A stretch of DNA of 64,000 nt from Bifiguratus adelaidae (taxonomy: Eukaryota > Mucoromycota > Endogonomycetes > Endogonales): contig MVBO01000003.1 in assembly GCA_002261195.1 (NCBI GenBank), forward strand, positions 92,143 through 156,142, given 5' to 3'. The position numbers and the translations under genes were made by a program. The notes beneath the pieces were generated by a model that did not search any database, was not told the origin of the DNA, and worked only from the letters and a program-made list of their open reading frames with translations. Positions 1-16,000 of the stretch are shown one piece after another (the first letter of the stretch is position 1; every line of letters starts with the position of its first letter).

Positions 1-1259
1 ATCCCAACATCAAACGCTATCACATTGCAAAGGTTTATCGACGAGATCAACCCGCCATGACAAAGGGTCGTATGAGAGAATTCTACCAATGTGTAAGTGA
101 GGAATGATGTCGTCAAGCTTTCCTAAGTGTCGTGACAGGATTTTGACATTGCTGGCACTTACGATCCCATGATTCCGGATGCCGAAGTACTTACCATCTT
201 GTGCGAGGCATTGACCAAACTAGAGATTGGCGAATTTACAGTCAAGATCAATCACAGAAAGATATTGGATGGTATCTTTGAAGTATGCGGCGTACCAGCA
301 GAGAAAATTCGACCCATTTCATCCGCCGTGGACAAACTGGACAAACTCCCGTGGGCCGATGTTCGCAAAGAGATGACTGAAGAGAAAGGATTGAGCGGAA
401 AGTGTGCCGACGCCATTGGTGAATACGTCAAGTTGAAGGGAGGCGTCGAACTGCTAAAAGTACTACAAGCTGATGAGAAGCTCACTGCCAACACCAGCGC
501 AACACAGGGCCTGAAGGACATGGAACTCTTGTTCCGATACCTCGAGATTTTCGGTGTCATGAACAAGATGTCGTTCGACTTAAGTTTGGCTCGTGGTCTG
601 GACTATTATACTGGTGTCATTTACGAGGCGGTCACAGAACTTTCTGCACCTCCCAAGCCAGTGGACGGTCAAGCAGCCAAGAAGAAGAGCAATCCTGACG
701 AGTTTGATGAATCCACTGTCGGCGTCGGTTCTGTTGCTGCCGGTGGACGTTACGACGACCTCGTAGGCATGTTTAGCGGCAAAAACAAGAAAGGTGAACC
801 CACCTTACGTATACCCTGTGTGGGAGTATCTATTGGCGTTGAGCGAGTCTTTTCCATTCTCCTGAACAAGGCACAAAATGAAGAAATCAAGAGCAACGAA
901 ACACAAGTGTATGTCATGAGCATGGGTGACGGTCTATTGGAGGAGCGCATGCAAATCGTCAAGGAATTGTGGGATAACGACATCAAGGTAAAGCGATACT
1001 CTATGGACTGTTGAACACTGTGCTCATGTGCATTTAGGCCGAGTTTTCCTACAAGATAAAACCAAGGACGCAAAATCAATTCGCTGCGTGCGACAAGGAT
1101 CTTATTCCCTTGGCCGTCACTATAGGGAAGGATGAAGTAGATCAAGGCAATGTCCTCATCAAAGACATGCGAGAGAAGGATGAATCACAAGGCCGAGGCG
1201 TGCTCGTCAAGCGATCTGATATGGTGCGAGAAATCCAAAAGCGACTCACCGTCTTGTAA
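1..1259 (+). CDS. HTS1: Histidyl-tRNA synthetase, 3' part (gene starts before the window)
   Basis: Class II aminoacyl-tRNA synthetase that charges tRNA-His. Three exons are visible: 3-92 in frame (runs in from the left edge), 139-987 and 1038-1259. The introns at 93-138 and 988-1037 have GTAAGT/GTAAAG donors. The first exon carries motif 2 ([11 protein letters not shown]), continued across the splice by FYQC/DFDIAG. Further on are the histidine-binding [10 protein letters not shown] segment and motif 3 ([13 protein letters not shown]), then the C-terminal anticodon-binding domain (ELWDNDIK joined to AEFSYK, ending [10 protein letters not shown]). The N-terminal WHEP/motif 1 part lies outside the window. 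Fungi often make cytosolic and mitochondrial forms from one gene, but the start is not visible so this cannot be judged. Confidence 0.96.
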
Positions 1260-1411
1260 ACACCTTAAATGAAGCGAGTGATCAATTAATTAATTAACAG
1301 ATAAGCTTGAACCTTTGAGTTGACCAAACGTTGGAACGATTCATTGCTATACACCTATTCAGTATTGTTTTGCTGCTGTTGTTTTGCCTTTGAGCATCTC
1401 TGGTTGCAAAA

Positions 1412-2380
1412 ATGAGTGGCATGGATATTGATCGCTCACTGGATGACATCATCAAGGACACTCGCAATACCAAGAACAATTCCAAAGGCGCAGCGTCCAA
1501 GAAGCCCAGCAGCAACAAGCCAAACAAAGTCAAACAGACTTCAGTTGGGCCAGTGCGGTCCAAGATCACAAAGAGACTAGGAAAGGCGCCCTATGCGGTA
1601 AGTACACTTGCTCGCAACGGATGCGTGCCTGTTATTCGTCATGTTTGAGCGCGTGGCGCCGTGGACACCGTGTTCTCATGCTTTAATTGCTCTTGTTTAG
1701 CGACCCACTGTCACACGAACCACAAACACAACTCGGATCACGAAAAAGGTTGATCCAGCCTCGCTTATCATCACCAAAGCTGTCACACAGGCAACCACGA
1801 GCAAGAAGGTGGTTGGCAAACCATCCGGCACATCTCGCATCTCTGGTGGCCCAGGAACAGGATTCTTCACCAGCCACAAGACCACAACGCCAATTAAGAG
1901 CACCACCAATGGTGCATTAGGACGGGGACTTTCTACAGGACGACTAGGGTCCAATATCGCGGGACGAAACGTGGCCGCAGAACCAAAGAAGAAGCCAGCT
2001 GCCTTCAACATCAAGGGAGAAGGCGGTCCCACTGGTATCATTATTATGAATCTGGATCTAGGAGCCAATGCGGACGACGTTCGGGTTAGTAGGCCAATAC
2101 CTTACATCTTGTCTCCATCTCACATCTGGAACAGACCGCCTTTGGTGAATTTGGGGATATAACCGCCTGTGATCTCTTTTACGATCGAAACGGTCGTTCA
2201 ACGGGCACAGCCGAAGTACAATTTGTCTCAAAAGCCGCGGCGCTAGCGGCGATCAAGAAATACGACGGTGCAGTGGCCGATGGTCGTATCTTGCATGTAC
2301 AACTCAAGCCATCGGCTGCCTTGAGCTCAGCCGTTACCCAAGGTCGGCCGACCGCCTGGGGAGATGTATCTGCTAGGTAA
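1412..2380 (+). CDS. ALYREF: ALY/REF family mRNA-export adaptor (Yra1/THO4-like)
   Basis: Nuclear RNA-binding adaptor that bridges the TREX helicase UAP56/Sub2 and the export receptor. Exons 1412-1597, 1701-2084 and 2135-2380 encode 271 residues. The N-terminus has the UAP56-binding motif (DRSLDDIIK). A basic Gly/Thr/Lys-rich region follows, then one RRM with RNP2 (IIIMNLD) and RNP1 (GTAEVQF). The RRM is split by the second intron. The protein ends a few residues after the RRM (TAWGDVSAR), so the usual Arg-rich tail and C-terminal UAP56-binding motif are absent. That could be real or could mean a further 3' exon was missed. It lies head-to-tail behind HTS1 and converges on the GCDH gene. Confidence 0.9.
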
Positions 2381-2616
2381 AATACCGTCGATTGTGTCCA
2401 CAATCGCGTTTGGGTGACTCAAGCCTTTAATTGGTAACGCTGATCCACCGATCCGACCTTCCGGTGGAATGTACTCTGATCGCCCAACGGAACGTCGCAG
2501 TGCTTGGTGAATGGTGTTGTTGATAGCACGCTTGCTGTACTTGTCAAATGTCAATAAGAAAATGTCCTTTGCGTCCAACATGTATTCTCTACTTGGTACA
2601 AAATGACAAAAGATCT

Positions 2617-4162
2617 CTAGTTGGTCTGACCTTGGTTTGTTACACCTTGTGCTTTCGGTGGCTTCATCTCGAATGCTGGAATTCCCGTAATGGCTCGTCC
2701 GAGAATCAATGCGTGGATATCGTGGGTACCTAAGACGTAGGGTGAGTTTAGATGCGACAGCATCCTTTCAATATCTACTCACCTTCATAGGTATTGACGC
2801 TCTCCAGGTTAGCAGCGTGCCTTATGATGTGGTACTCGTCACTGATACCATTTCCGCCGAGCATGTCACGGCAGTTTCTAGCGATTTCAAGTGCCTTTCC
2901 ACAAGAATTGCGCTTGATAAGAGAGACCATTTCGGGTGCCAATGTACCAGCGTCCTTCATGCGACCAACTTGTAAGCAAGCTTGCAGGCCAATAGCGATT
3001 TCCGCATTGGCATCTGCCATCTTTTTCTGTATCAATTGAGTGGCGGCGAGTGGCAGTCCGAATTGCGTGCGTTCCAAGGTATACTCACGCGCCTGAGCAA
3101 GGCAGAATTCTGCAGCGCCGAGAGCTCCCCAAGCGATACCGTAGCGGGCATTATTGAGACAACCAAAAGGTCCTCCTAAGCCTTTGGCTTTTGGCAGCAT
3201 GTTTTCTTTCGGAACCTCTACATCTTCCATCATGATCATGCCGGTGATGGATGCGCGGAGGGACATCTTGCCCTTGATCACTGGCGCAGAGAGTCCCTTC
3301 ATGCCCTTTTCTAGAATGAATCCACGGATTGGGCTTCCTTCCTCGGCAGTGTTCTTTGCCCAGACGATGAAGACGTCTGCAATTGGCGAGTTGGTAATCC
3401 ATGTCTTGGCTCCATTCAGAACATAATGTCCATTCTTTTCTTTTGCGTTCGTCTCCATGGAGCCCGGATCGGATCCATGATTAGGCTCGGTCAGGCCGAA
3501 AGCACCGACAATCTTTCCGGTGGCTGTGTTTTGAGGTCAATCCGATTGTTAACCACAAACATGCAAACTCACCTAGATCGGGCAAATATTTCTGTCGCTG
3601 TTCTTCTGTACCATACGCATAAATAGGATGCATCACCAAGGAACTTTGGACGGACATGGCGGATCGATAGCCAGAGTCTACTCGCTCCACCTCTCGCGCT
3701 GTGAGACCGTAGGCGACAGAAGAAACACCAGCGCAACCGTATCCATCGATCGTCGCTCCTAGAAAGCCCATCTCTCCAAATTCGTACATTATATCACGAT
3801 CGAATGCTATAGTGGATATTGTCAATGCATACCGCCAATATGGATGCCAGACAACACCTACACTCATTGCGATAGGCCTCCAGTACCCGCGGCTGCAGTT
3901 TACTTTGACAAAACTGATGAGCGGCGTCCCTGAAACAAGCGTGATTAGCTCATGCCGTATACAGTTCAAACACAATCGCCACAATGACCTACCGTACAAT
4001 TATCTCTTCGTCTGTAAGTTGCGAGGTCAAGTTGAGAGGATCCTCCCAGTTGTACTTTACAAACCTTGGCGTCTTGGAAGCAAAAGACCTTGCCACTGTA
4101 TGTTGAGGCACCGCCTGCTTTGCTGTACGTACTAATGACTTGTATGCTGTGCGAGATAACAT
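2617..4162 (-). CDS. GCDH: Glutaryl-CoA dehydrogenase, mitochondrial
   Basis: FAD enzyme of the acyl-CoA dehydrogenase family that converts glutaryl-CoA to crotonyl-CoA in lysine and tryptophan breakdown. Exons 3993-4162, 3862-3929, 3573-3806, 2783-3523 and 2617-2729 give 441 residues, close to animal GCDH. The start is followed by an Arg/Ser/Ala-rich presequence ([15 protein letters not shown]) typical of matrix import. Diagnostic segments are [59 protein letters not shown], and [14 protein letters not shown] before [15 protein letters not shown]. The expected catalytic Glu lies in NTYEGTHDIH and is split by the last intron. No truncation or lost motif was seen. A CT-rich tract sits directly upstream of the start. 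Confidence 0.96.
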
Positions 4163-5288
4163 GTCGTACTATAGATTGAATGTATGAGGGGAGAAGAAGG
4201 GAGATAGAAGGGAAGAAAAGGGAGAGGGAGAGAGATGAAGATGTGAGATGTGAGATGTTAGAAAGATTTCCGTTGACTGAATCGTGGGAAAATTGCGGGG
4301 AATAACTTTACGGCGAAGAAAACGAGCGCAGAAACATTGAGAGAGAGGATAGTATCTTTTACGGATATAGGTTGATGAGGGCATTGTTAAGTGACGGCAG
4401 ACGGACAAGCGAGGCACTTGTGCGGATGATTGCCCCAAATATAGATATCCGATGGATTGCGCGCTCCTTTTAGGCAAAATGGACTCCGAACGATTAATTG
4501 CAAGTTTGCTCGGTCGATAGAAATGTTTTGAAAGATGAGGCTTACTTCAAGACAGTTCTATTGTAACCTTCGATTTGGCGCTAAGCTAACGGTTGACAAG
4601 CAATTGCCGCTAGCGGATGGGCATCTCGCAAACGGCGCTTACAGACCTCACTGCGCTGGTTGGATCATTGATTGGTAACATTGCGATGTTGCGCCATTCA
4701 TAATGACTTGGCGGTAATATCGAGCTATAAATTTCATTAGCTTGACCCATATTCTTGCCCTTGTCATTCGATGTGGTCCCGATCTCCTTGACCAGCAGGC
4801 TATGCGAATCCGAATATTAGAGCTTAGAGTCCCCTCGCTATGACTTTATCGGACGAGTGCTGTCTGTTGTACGCTTTAAGGCGGATGTGCAGATACCAGG
4901 CGCTTGCCAAGTCCAGAACTTGTCCCATTGTACTGTACAACCGCGCTATCGCAAGCATGACGCCAGACCAAGCACCACATCCTCAGAAGAACATGTAGCA
5001 AAAGCCGGAAAGCCCGGCTAGAAGTCGAAAATCAAGCTCAGTGCATATGCATCGACCGCATGCCCATAATCATTGTGAATGGAAATGTCGTCGCCGTTCC
5101 AAAGCGCATGTAGTGAACGCGCTGCGTCATACCTTGAGAGATCGAGCCTTTGCACCTTTTTCTCCATAAAAGGAAATTTTCTGGGACTGGCACAAGGGAT
5201 GACTTCCTTATTTCCACCCTCACGTCTTTCGCCTTGATTGTTTTTCGCTCGCCTTGGCGTCTGACCTACGCAGACGATTGCGTACAAT
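4163..5288. other. Divergent intergenic region between GCDH and the sirtuin gene
   Basis: About 1.1 kb with no convincing gene. On the minus strand, directly upstream of the GCDH start, 4185-4262 is an almost pure CT-rich tract (GA-rich on the plus strand), as found near fungal transcription starts. The short ORFs at 5018-5287 have no recognisable domain and no splice continuity. No tRNA-like fold or repeat was recognised. Confidence 0.55.
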
Positions 5289-6901
5289 ATGACAATTAAG
5301 GTCGCGCTTTCAGACCCAACTAACGTACGGGAACCTTTCCTTGATCAACTTCACCAGCATTTGCTGCGTGCTAGGCGCTGCATCGTCATTACTGGGGCAG
5401 GCATTTCGTGCAGTGGTGGCATTCCGGTGAGTGATTAGACATTGGCGCTCCTGTTTGCATTACAAGAGCGCCAAGGACACGTAATATACGCGTTGACGCA
5501 GTGCACTAATCCACTTTCTTGTCGTCATCCATACAGGACTTTCGGTCAAGCGATGGCTTGTATAATCTTGTAAAAAGACAATACCCAAAGTCCGTGGTCA
5601 AAGGAAGGGATCTCTTCGACGCTACACTGTTTCAGGATGAAACTTCCACCTCCATTTTCTTCACTTTCATGGCAGAACTCAAGCAGATAATATCCGAAGC
5701 CAAGAGTACGCCTACTCATGTTTTCATCAAGTCTCTGGTGGAGCAAGGGAAACTAATACGGTGCTATACACAGAATATCGATTGTTTGGAAGACCTAGTG
5801 AACTTACAAACAGACTTCATCTCTGCAAAACTACAATCATCGCCAGAACCGGAGATTAATCCTGAGCCTATTCAGGAGAGTGCTGAAGAAAAGCAAGTCT
5901 TCAAAGACAACACCAATCTTCTAAAAGTGGCGACAAAAATTGAAGATTACTTTCCGCCGTGTCAAAAGCGTCCATCATCCTCCATGTCACACATTGCTAT
6001 TCCATCTCCTCCATCTCCATCTCCGTCTACAACCACGGTCGCAAAGCCTGCCACTCCATCATCAAATTTGTGCAGAAACTTGCACGTGGTCCAGTTGCAC
6101 GGTACAATTAATAAGGTCAAATGTACCGTTTGCAACGAGATCTCTGAATTCAGCCCCGAACATCTCGACATCTATCGTAAAGGCAATGCGCCGCCATGTC
6201 CAACATGCAGCACAATGCAAGAGGTGCGTCAAGTAGCCGGCAAGAGGCAGACCAACTCTGGTATTCTGCGACCAGCTATCGTTCTCTACAACGAACATCA
6301 TCCTCATGGCGAGGAAATCGGCGAATTGCAAGCACATGATCTCAAGAAGCGTCCAGACATGCTCATTATCATGGGAACTTCTCTCAAGATCATTGGCTTG
6401 AAGCGCTTCATCAAAGAAGCCGCCAAGATTGTCCATTCTCAAAAGAATGGAAAGGTTGTGTTTATAAACCGCACGGCATGTACAAAGGAATGGGAGCGCT
6501 TCATTGATTGGCAAGTTTTGGGAGACACTGATGATTGGGTCAATTATGTGGAAACGGCCTCTCAAGATCGTTCCTCAGAGGAACCTCAAACCCAAAAGAT
6601 ACCCGCTCCCATCAAGGTGAAGAAGCAAGGGCGAGAGAACACGCACGTACCCGACAAACCATCGCCAACCAAGAAGAAAAAGGTTTCTGAAACATCAAAA
6701 CAGGCTGCAGCTAGCACACAGTCATCCATTCGCGCCACATTCACTCGCGTACGCAAAGCTCCCTGTGTCGTGAAATCCAAAGAGGGCAAAGAAATCAAGA
6801 ACGTGGGGAAGGCCAGCAAGGCGGGCCAGGGGGCTCGCAAACCCCGCACGAATCTCACGCCAGTGAAAGCAAGCCGGGTATGCACCAAGCGCAAGAGATG
6901 A
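5289..6901 (+). CDS. Sirtuin, Hst3/Hst4-like NAD-dependent protein deacetylase
   Basis: NAD-dependent deacetylase. In yeast the Hst3/Hst4 group acts on histone H3 K56 and maintains genome stability. Exons 5289-5426 and 5537-6901 encode 500 residues. The Rossmann motif GAGIS lies before the splice and DFRS just after it. Next come TQNID, the catalytic-His segment QLHGT, and a zinc site of two CxxC pairs (CTVC and CPTC). Later core motifs are LRPAIVLYNE and MGTSLKI. An insert of about 90 residues rich in Pro, Ser and Glu separates TQNID from QLHGT, much longer than in compact sirtuins. The basic tail of about 130 residues contains KKKKV-type clusters and probably directs nuclear import. Assignment to the Hst3/4 branch rests on overall layout only. 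Confidence 0.88.
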
Positions 6902-7180
6902 TAAATGGCCCACTGGATGCTCGCTGTTATTTAGAGACATATGGTGGTCTTTGTCGTGGGTCCAATCATTGGTTGTGAGCCATTGTCGTTCTTAACACAG
7001 GGTGATAGAGGTATGGAGGTTTTTACTCCCACTTTCCCTAAAAGAACAAATTGTTACGGTGCGCTTGATTTACATAAACCTGTTCTGGCGCGATGCTGCT
7101 CTTTTATAACGCGCCTGGCAACGGAATCCGTCTGTTGGTTCTTCTTGCAGCTCAGTTTCCGGAGATTTCTATTTTTCATA

Positions 7181-7891
7181 ATGCAGCGCTGGCTATATGT
7201 TTCCCTTGCCGCGATCTTCGCTCTGGTAGTGCTCACGGAAGCCAAAGGTAAAGGTAATAATCGATTTGGTGTCTCTCGTACGGGCAGGAGCGATGCCAAT
7301 CAAATCCTGAAAGCCGCAGGGGTTATTCGGCCCGCACAATACCAAATCTATAACCCGCATACACGCCGGTACCTTACGTTTCAAAGTCATAATAATATCG
7401 TTGGTATCAATGTGCTGAGCGATGCTGACAAGGCCACTTGGATGGTTGGACAACACGGCAAGAGCAAATTTTGTTCTATGCGATTACTGAACGATGTTGG
7501 GCATTCCAAGTGTCTATCCACGCGCTGGACGAACGCTGGATGGGATGATGTCGCCGTGGTGCGTGTTGTCAGTTCCGAATGTGACCTTTAGACTGACAGC
7601 TCTCAGATGTGGCAATGTGAGGTGGATAGGGTGCGCGGCAAGCGCGCATTGAACACAACCTTGATCAATCGATCCAAACATTAAGTTCCCATCCGTCATG
7701 ACAAGCAACTTTGGCTCTTTGAACCTGTACGTGGCAGAAAGAACACGTATACCATACATTCTGCAGCGCATTTATTTGACATGACACTCACATGCGTAGA
7801 GTCATCCGGTATCTCCGGCGGGTTGCAGCTCTCCTATTGTTGGTTCAACAGACATTCCGCTGGTATGGAATGGGTGTTTATCCGTAAATGA
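7181..7891 (+). CDS. Secreted protein with one ricin-B-type (beta-trefoil) lectin-like domain
   Basis: The start is followed by a clear signal peptide (MQRWLYVSLAAIFALVVL...A). The remainder resembles one beta-trefoil carbohydrate-binding domain: YQIYNPHTRRYLTF, CLSTRW, then KQLWLFEP and a final WVFIRK. The proposed exons 7181-7558, 7607-7616 and 7686-7891 give 197 residues in phase, but need a 10-nt middle exon. The C-terminal frame (7690-7891) is open and clearly belongs to the fold; only the joining segment is uncertain. No catalytic domain is attached, so a cell-wall or extracellular sugar-binding role is inferred. The open frame extends upstream to 6941, but that part looks like leader sequence, so the start at 7181 was preferred. 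Confidence 0.62.
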
Positions 7892-8005
7892 TGTTTTCAA
7901 ATCTGTCATCAACGAGTGTGTAGGTGTGTCTACTGTGTAAAGTTTTTGAATAATATACACGAGCTTCTGTACAATGGGCATAATGTCCTTCAAGAGACGC
8001 AGAGA

Positions 8006-8482
8006 TCAACCTATAATACACGACAAGCAGAGAGCTTTTTCGTCATTCGCTGTTTCATAACTGAAATACCGAGTGTAAGCAATCTTACGGGTAATCTTGC
8101 AAAGCTCTTACGTTATGTTTGCGCAGGCAGTGCAAAAAGTTCCTTCGCAGCGGTTGCATTGCTTGGTGCACTCTCCGCACGCGTAACGCTCACAAAAGTC
8201 GCACTGTATGCACGGCTCCAAGGTCCGGCACTTGTAGCAGGCTTGCACCGGTGCTTTGCCTTTGGCAGCCTCGCCCTGATGTTGTTCCTGCCTTTGCAAG
8301 CGACGTTGCCCAAGGAAGAGTAGGCGATTCGTGTAAGCTGTCCCGAAATGGTGAGAACGACAGTGGCTATACGGTCTATGCTTACCTTGTACGTCGTCAC
8401 GGTTCACGTCTAGTCTCTGTTTTTGCTTCAATATGTTGACAGGTTCCGCATGCCACGGATTCCGTCGCTTACATTGCGCCAT
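8006..8482 (-). CDS. SIVA1: Siva-family zinc-binding protein
   Basis: Exons 8386-8482, 8112-8337 and 8006-8060 encode 125 residues. The N-terminal helix RLLFLGQRRLQ matches the conserved helix of metazoan Siva. The C-terminal half holds a dense Cys array in the Siva order: ACYKC, CIQCDFCERYACGEC, CNRCEGTFCTAC, then after the last splice ALCLSC. In animals Siva is a zinc-binding apoptosis regulator that interacts with TNF-receptor family tails and other partners. A fungus lacks those receptors, so the ancestral role is unknown. The gene starts 96 bp from POL3 in divergent orientation. The last exon adds the final CxxC, which supports the splice; without it the protein would stop after ANIT. 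Confidence 0.82.
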
Positions 8483-8578
8483 GAAGAGAAGAACGCGTCC
8501 TTTTCATTTGACATTTTTGGCTTCATTAGCGCGTCTCTCTCTTTGACGCGACACGCTTCAATTTGTCTTAAACTACCC

Positions 8579-12758
<4,180 letters not shown>

Positions 12759-13005
12759 TTGTGTATACATGCAATGAATGGGTATATACCTTAGTAATTT
12801 TTTCAGACGGGTTCTCACTCGGTCAATCGCACAGTCGCAGGAAAGGCATTAGATCCTTTAGCATGACGACATACCCCACGTGGCGAGGGCATATGAACAC
12901 ATGGCACATCTATCTCAGATCATGGATCATTCATCGTGGTTCATGTAAGGAAGCAATCAAACAATTGAAATTCAGCTGCGCTTCTGAATTCGCTCTGTTG
13001 CCGTC

Positions 13006-16000
13006 ATGGAGGAAGATGTGTTTATGGATATCATGGGGACGCAGGAGGACATTGTCGACTATGAGTCTGACCAGGATGTTGGACGAGAGCAATTATCCCC
13101 TCCAAAACCAGAGAAAGAACCACCGCATAAGCCTAGATCTACGCAGCATGCTGACAAGGATGTGCGGGACACCGGACGCTCAGACCCTGTACGAAACGAC
13201 AAGCGAGGCACTGACGATACAAGTCGACCACAGGACACCGGCAAAAGACAGGAAAGTGATGCGCCACCAACCAAACCAGCGGCGATGAAGGACGACGATA
13301 AGGTACCTACAGCACCGCGCAGCGAAAGGCAAAGGGAGCGACGTCCCACCGGCGAGACTGACATTCGAAGACGCGAAAACAGACCTTTAGAATCAAGCTC
13401 TACGCAGCGAATCGAGCCTTCAGAACGCAGAAGCCCTCCGAATCGCCCAGCGTCACCTAGACGTCGAGACGATAGGCCAACATCCCGAAGGGATGATAGG
13501 CCGTCACTTCCTCCACCCAGAGGACGCGAGCGCGACGACACGAGTAGGCGAAACGATGCTCGATACGACAGACGTCCCAGATCTCGAAGTCCGACGAGGA
13601 TGAGCTCGTCTGCGGAGTCAAGGAATCTAAAGCTATCAGAAGCTAATACTGTTCAAGTAGACGGACGACAATCACGGCCGGAGCGCGTCAGAATCAGCAG
13701 CCGCGAGGACGACAGGAGATCAAAAGACCCCGAAGTGACTCGACGTGAGTCTGAACCAGAACGGGATAGGTATGGGAGGGAGGATCGCGATCGGCCTCGC
13801 AGAGACACGAGGACCGAGCGACCAACTGACGTTCGCTCAGAGAAACCATGGGAAAAGAGTACCGAGAACAGTAGCACGCCAGACGATCGGGAACGGTCCC
13901 AAAAAGCGCTCACACCTCGTTTGGAAGACCAGGAGTCCGCCTGGCGAAAAGCCCGTGGTGACACTCCATCAACGCGGAATAATCGTGACAGACGGGAGCG
14001 CGGACGTTATGATAACAACGAGAGCAGAGCTCCACGAACTTCTTACGAGCGACGTCACCGAGACGGCGAAGAGACTGGACAAAGAGAGCGTGACGGATCG
14101 AAAGCTGTTGAAAATCGAATAGATAACCAAGAACAGGCGAAGAGTGATCAGATCGAGGAGCCTCGGCAACGGAAGACTGATGTCAAAGAAGACGATCAGG
14201 CATCACAACGTAGGACTTCTCCACCTCACCGAGACTCCGTCTTGGGTGAAACGAAAACATCAAAGGTGAGCACGAAAAACAACTTGCGGGGCACAAAACC
14301 ACACACGTTTTGCAAGCTCGCCGGCCATCGCGTTCGTAATCGGCAATGTCGTGCATCTTGGCTATGCCATCTTGCATCGACAGTCAGTTATGCTTCATCG
14401 CTTTGCCTCGTCATCGTCTTATAATTTACAACTTAATCTCACCTTTCTGGTCTTTTCTCACCTCAAGGATACTCTTAAGCACGATGGAGCCGCTCAAGAC
14501 AACAGGACATCCCTCAATTCCAAAGAAACCGCCGTTGCTGAACAGACTGCACTTGCAGATCAAACTAGCAAAAAATTCTCAGAACCATCCAGCAAAGAGG
14601 TGAGAAGCTACGCGCAATTGTTGCAGCCATGGGCCAGATTGCTCACGTTAAATACTACTATAGCCGCCTGTGCAACCCGAAGATGTCACAATGGACGCTG
14701 CGGTGGAAGAAGGCGAGATTTCGCCTGCCAAGGACACAGCAGAGCGCATTGTCACGGCTTCCACTGGCTTTGAGCAGGTGGTAAATCAATCGGAGCGCAA
14801 AGATGACGTTCCCGTTGAGACGGATGTCAAAGATTCAGCCAAAAACACTGCCGAAGATGAGTCTCCGACGAAAGAAAACAGTCGAAAACCATCTTTCAAA
14901 GAATCTCGCGACTGGGTAAACAACTATCTGTCGCGACTAGAGATGCCTGTGGTAAAACGCACGCCTCGTCCACCTCAACCCGACGAGAAAGAGACCGCCG
15001 ATCAAGCACACGCGAAAGAAGCATCGCGGCATGAGGAAGAACGCATGGCGCATGATCGTGACGCTCCACGACTATCAAGCAAGCGTGGCAGTCCTTCCGG
15101 AGACCTTAACGGCGTCTCTTATCGTATTGCGGGCTTGGATGTACGCCAAGGGGCTGAAAAACGGCGAAAAGTGGATGAAGAAAGTCTGTTGTCAGAGCGC
15201 TTCTCTTTCAAATCGTCACTAAAGCTTCATTGCAGTGCCAGATCGAAGGCGGAGATGCAGATATTTCATCATGCGGACTCTCGAGATGGCAAACATCACA
15301 AAATCACAGAAAGAGGTGCGTGTCAGCGATGACTCGGGAGTGTGCTTGCATGCTTAACTTTTCTAGGGTGTTTGGGCTACTCATCAATCAAACATGTTTG
15401 CACTTCAGGATGCCTTGACGGTATGATGTCTTTCATAACAAGAGACGGTGCATGAAGCTCACTCAATAACTTAGTCTGGGACGGTTGTGCTCTTTTTCGC
15501 TGTAAACGCCAGCGGCCATTTTCAAGGTATGTACACCTCCTTTATCCAACGTAATGGCTCATTCGTCCAACCGTGCAGGCTTCGCTGAAATGGTTTCCGA
15601 TGCCAACAGAGGACCGGCGCGTGACTGGATCGTCTCTCCAGGATACCGATTGTCCGACGAATTCAAGGTTAACTGGAAGTGTCGGTACGTGTTGAGTTGT
15701 CTTGTGCATTTTCTATGCAATTGACCATTGCCTGCAGAAAATTATTACGGTTCGCGGCTACGGAGCATCTCGTGAACGCGTTGGACAAGGGCTTTCCGGT
15801 GCATCGTGCGCGTGATGGCACGGAGGTCGAAGCCACGATAGGTGAGCGCTTGGTAGCGCTCTTTGATACTCACGGAAGCAACAATCCAGGTAAGTAAGAG
15901 ATAATCTAGCAGGCATTGGTGGTTGACGAAGCTATTTGCAGGCAATGCAAGAGAGTACCAATTAGCGAACAGCGCTCGAAGCTCAGGTAATTGGAGAGCA

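Noticed and set aside
6941-7180. N-terminal extension of the lectin-like protein in the same open frame
   Set aside because: No domain or signal features; the signal peptide begins exactly at 7181, so the upstream frame is taken as leader.
13059-14169. Long minus-strand ORFs opposite the YTH gene's first exon
   Set aside because: They are shadows of a low-complexity Arg/Asp/Glu/Ser coding region, giving Ser/Arg/Leu-rich translations with no domain.
15184-15332. Unspliced reading of the YTH start as SARSKAEMQIFHH
   Set aside because: The other frame gives RYFIMRTLEMANITKSQKE joined to GVWATH, which matches the YTH fold; the unspliced frame stops at once and has no family match.
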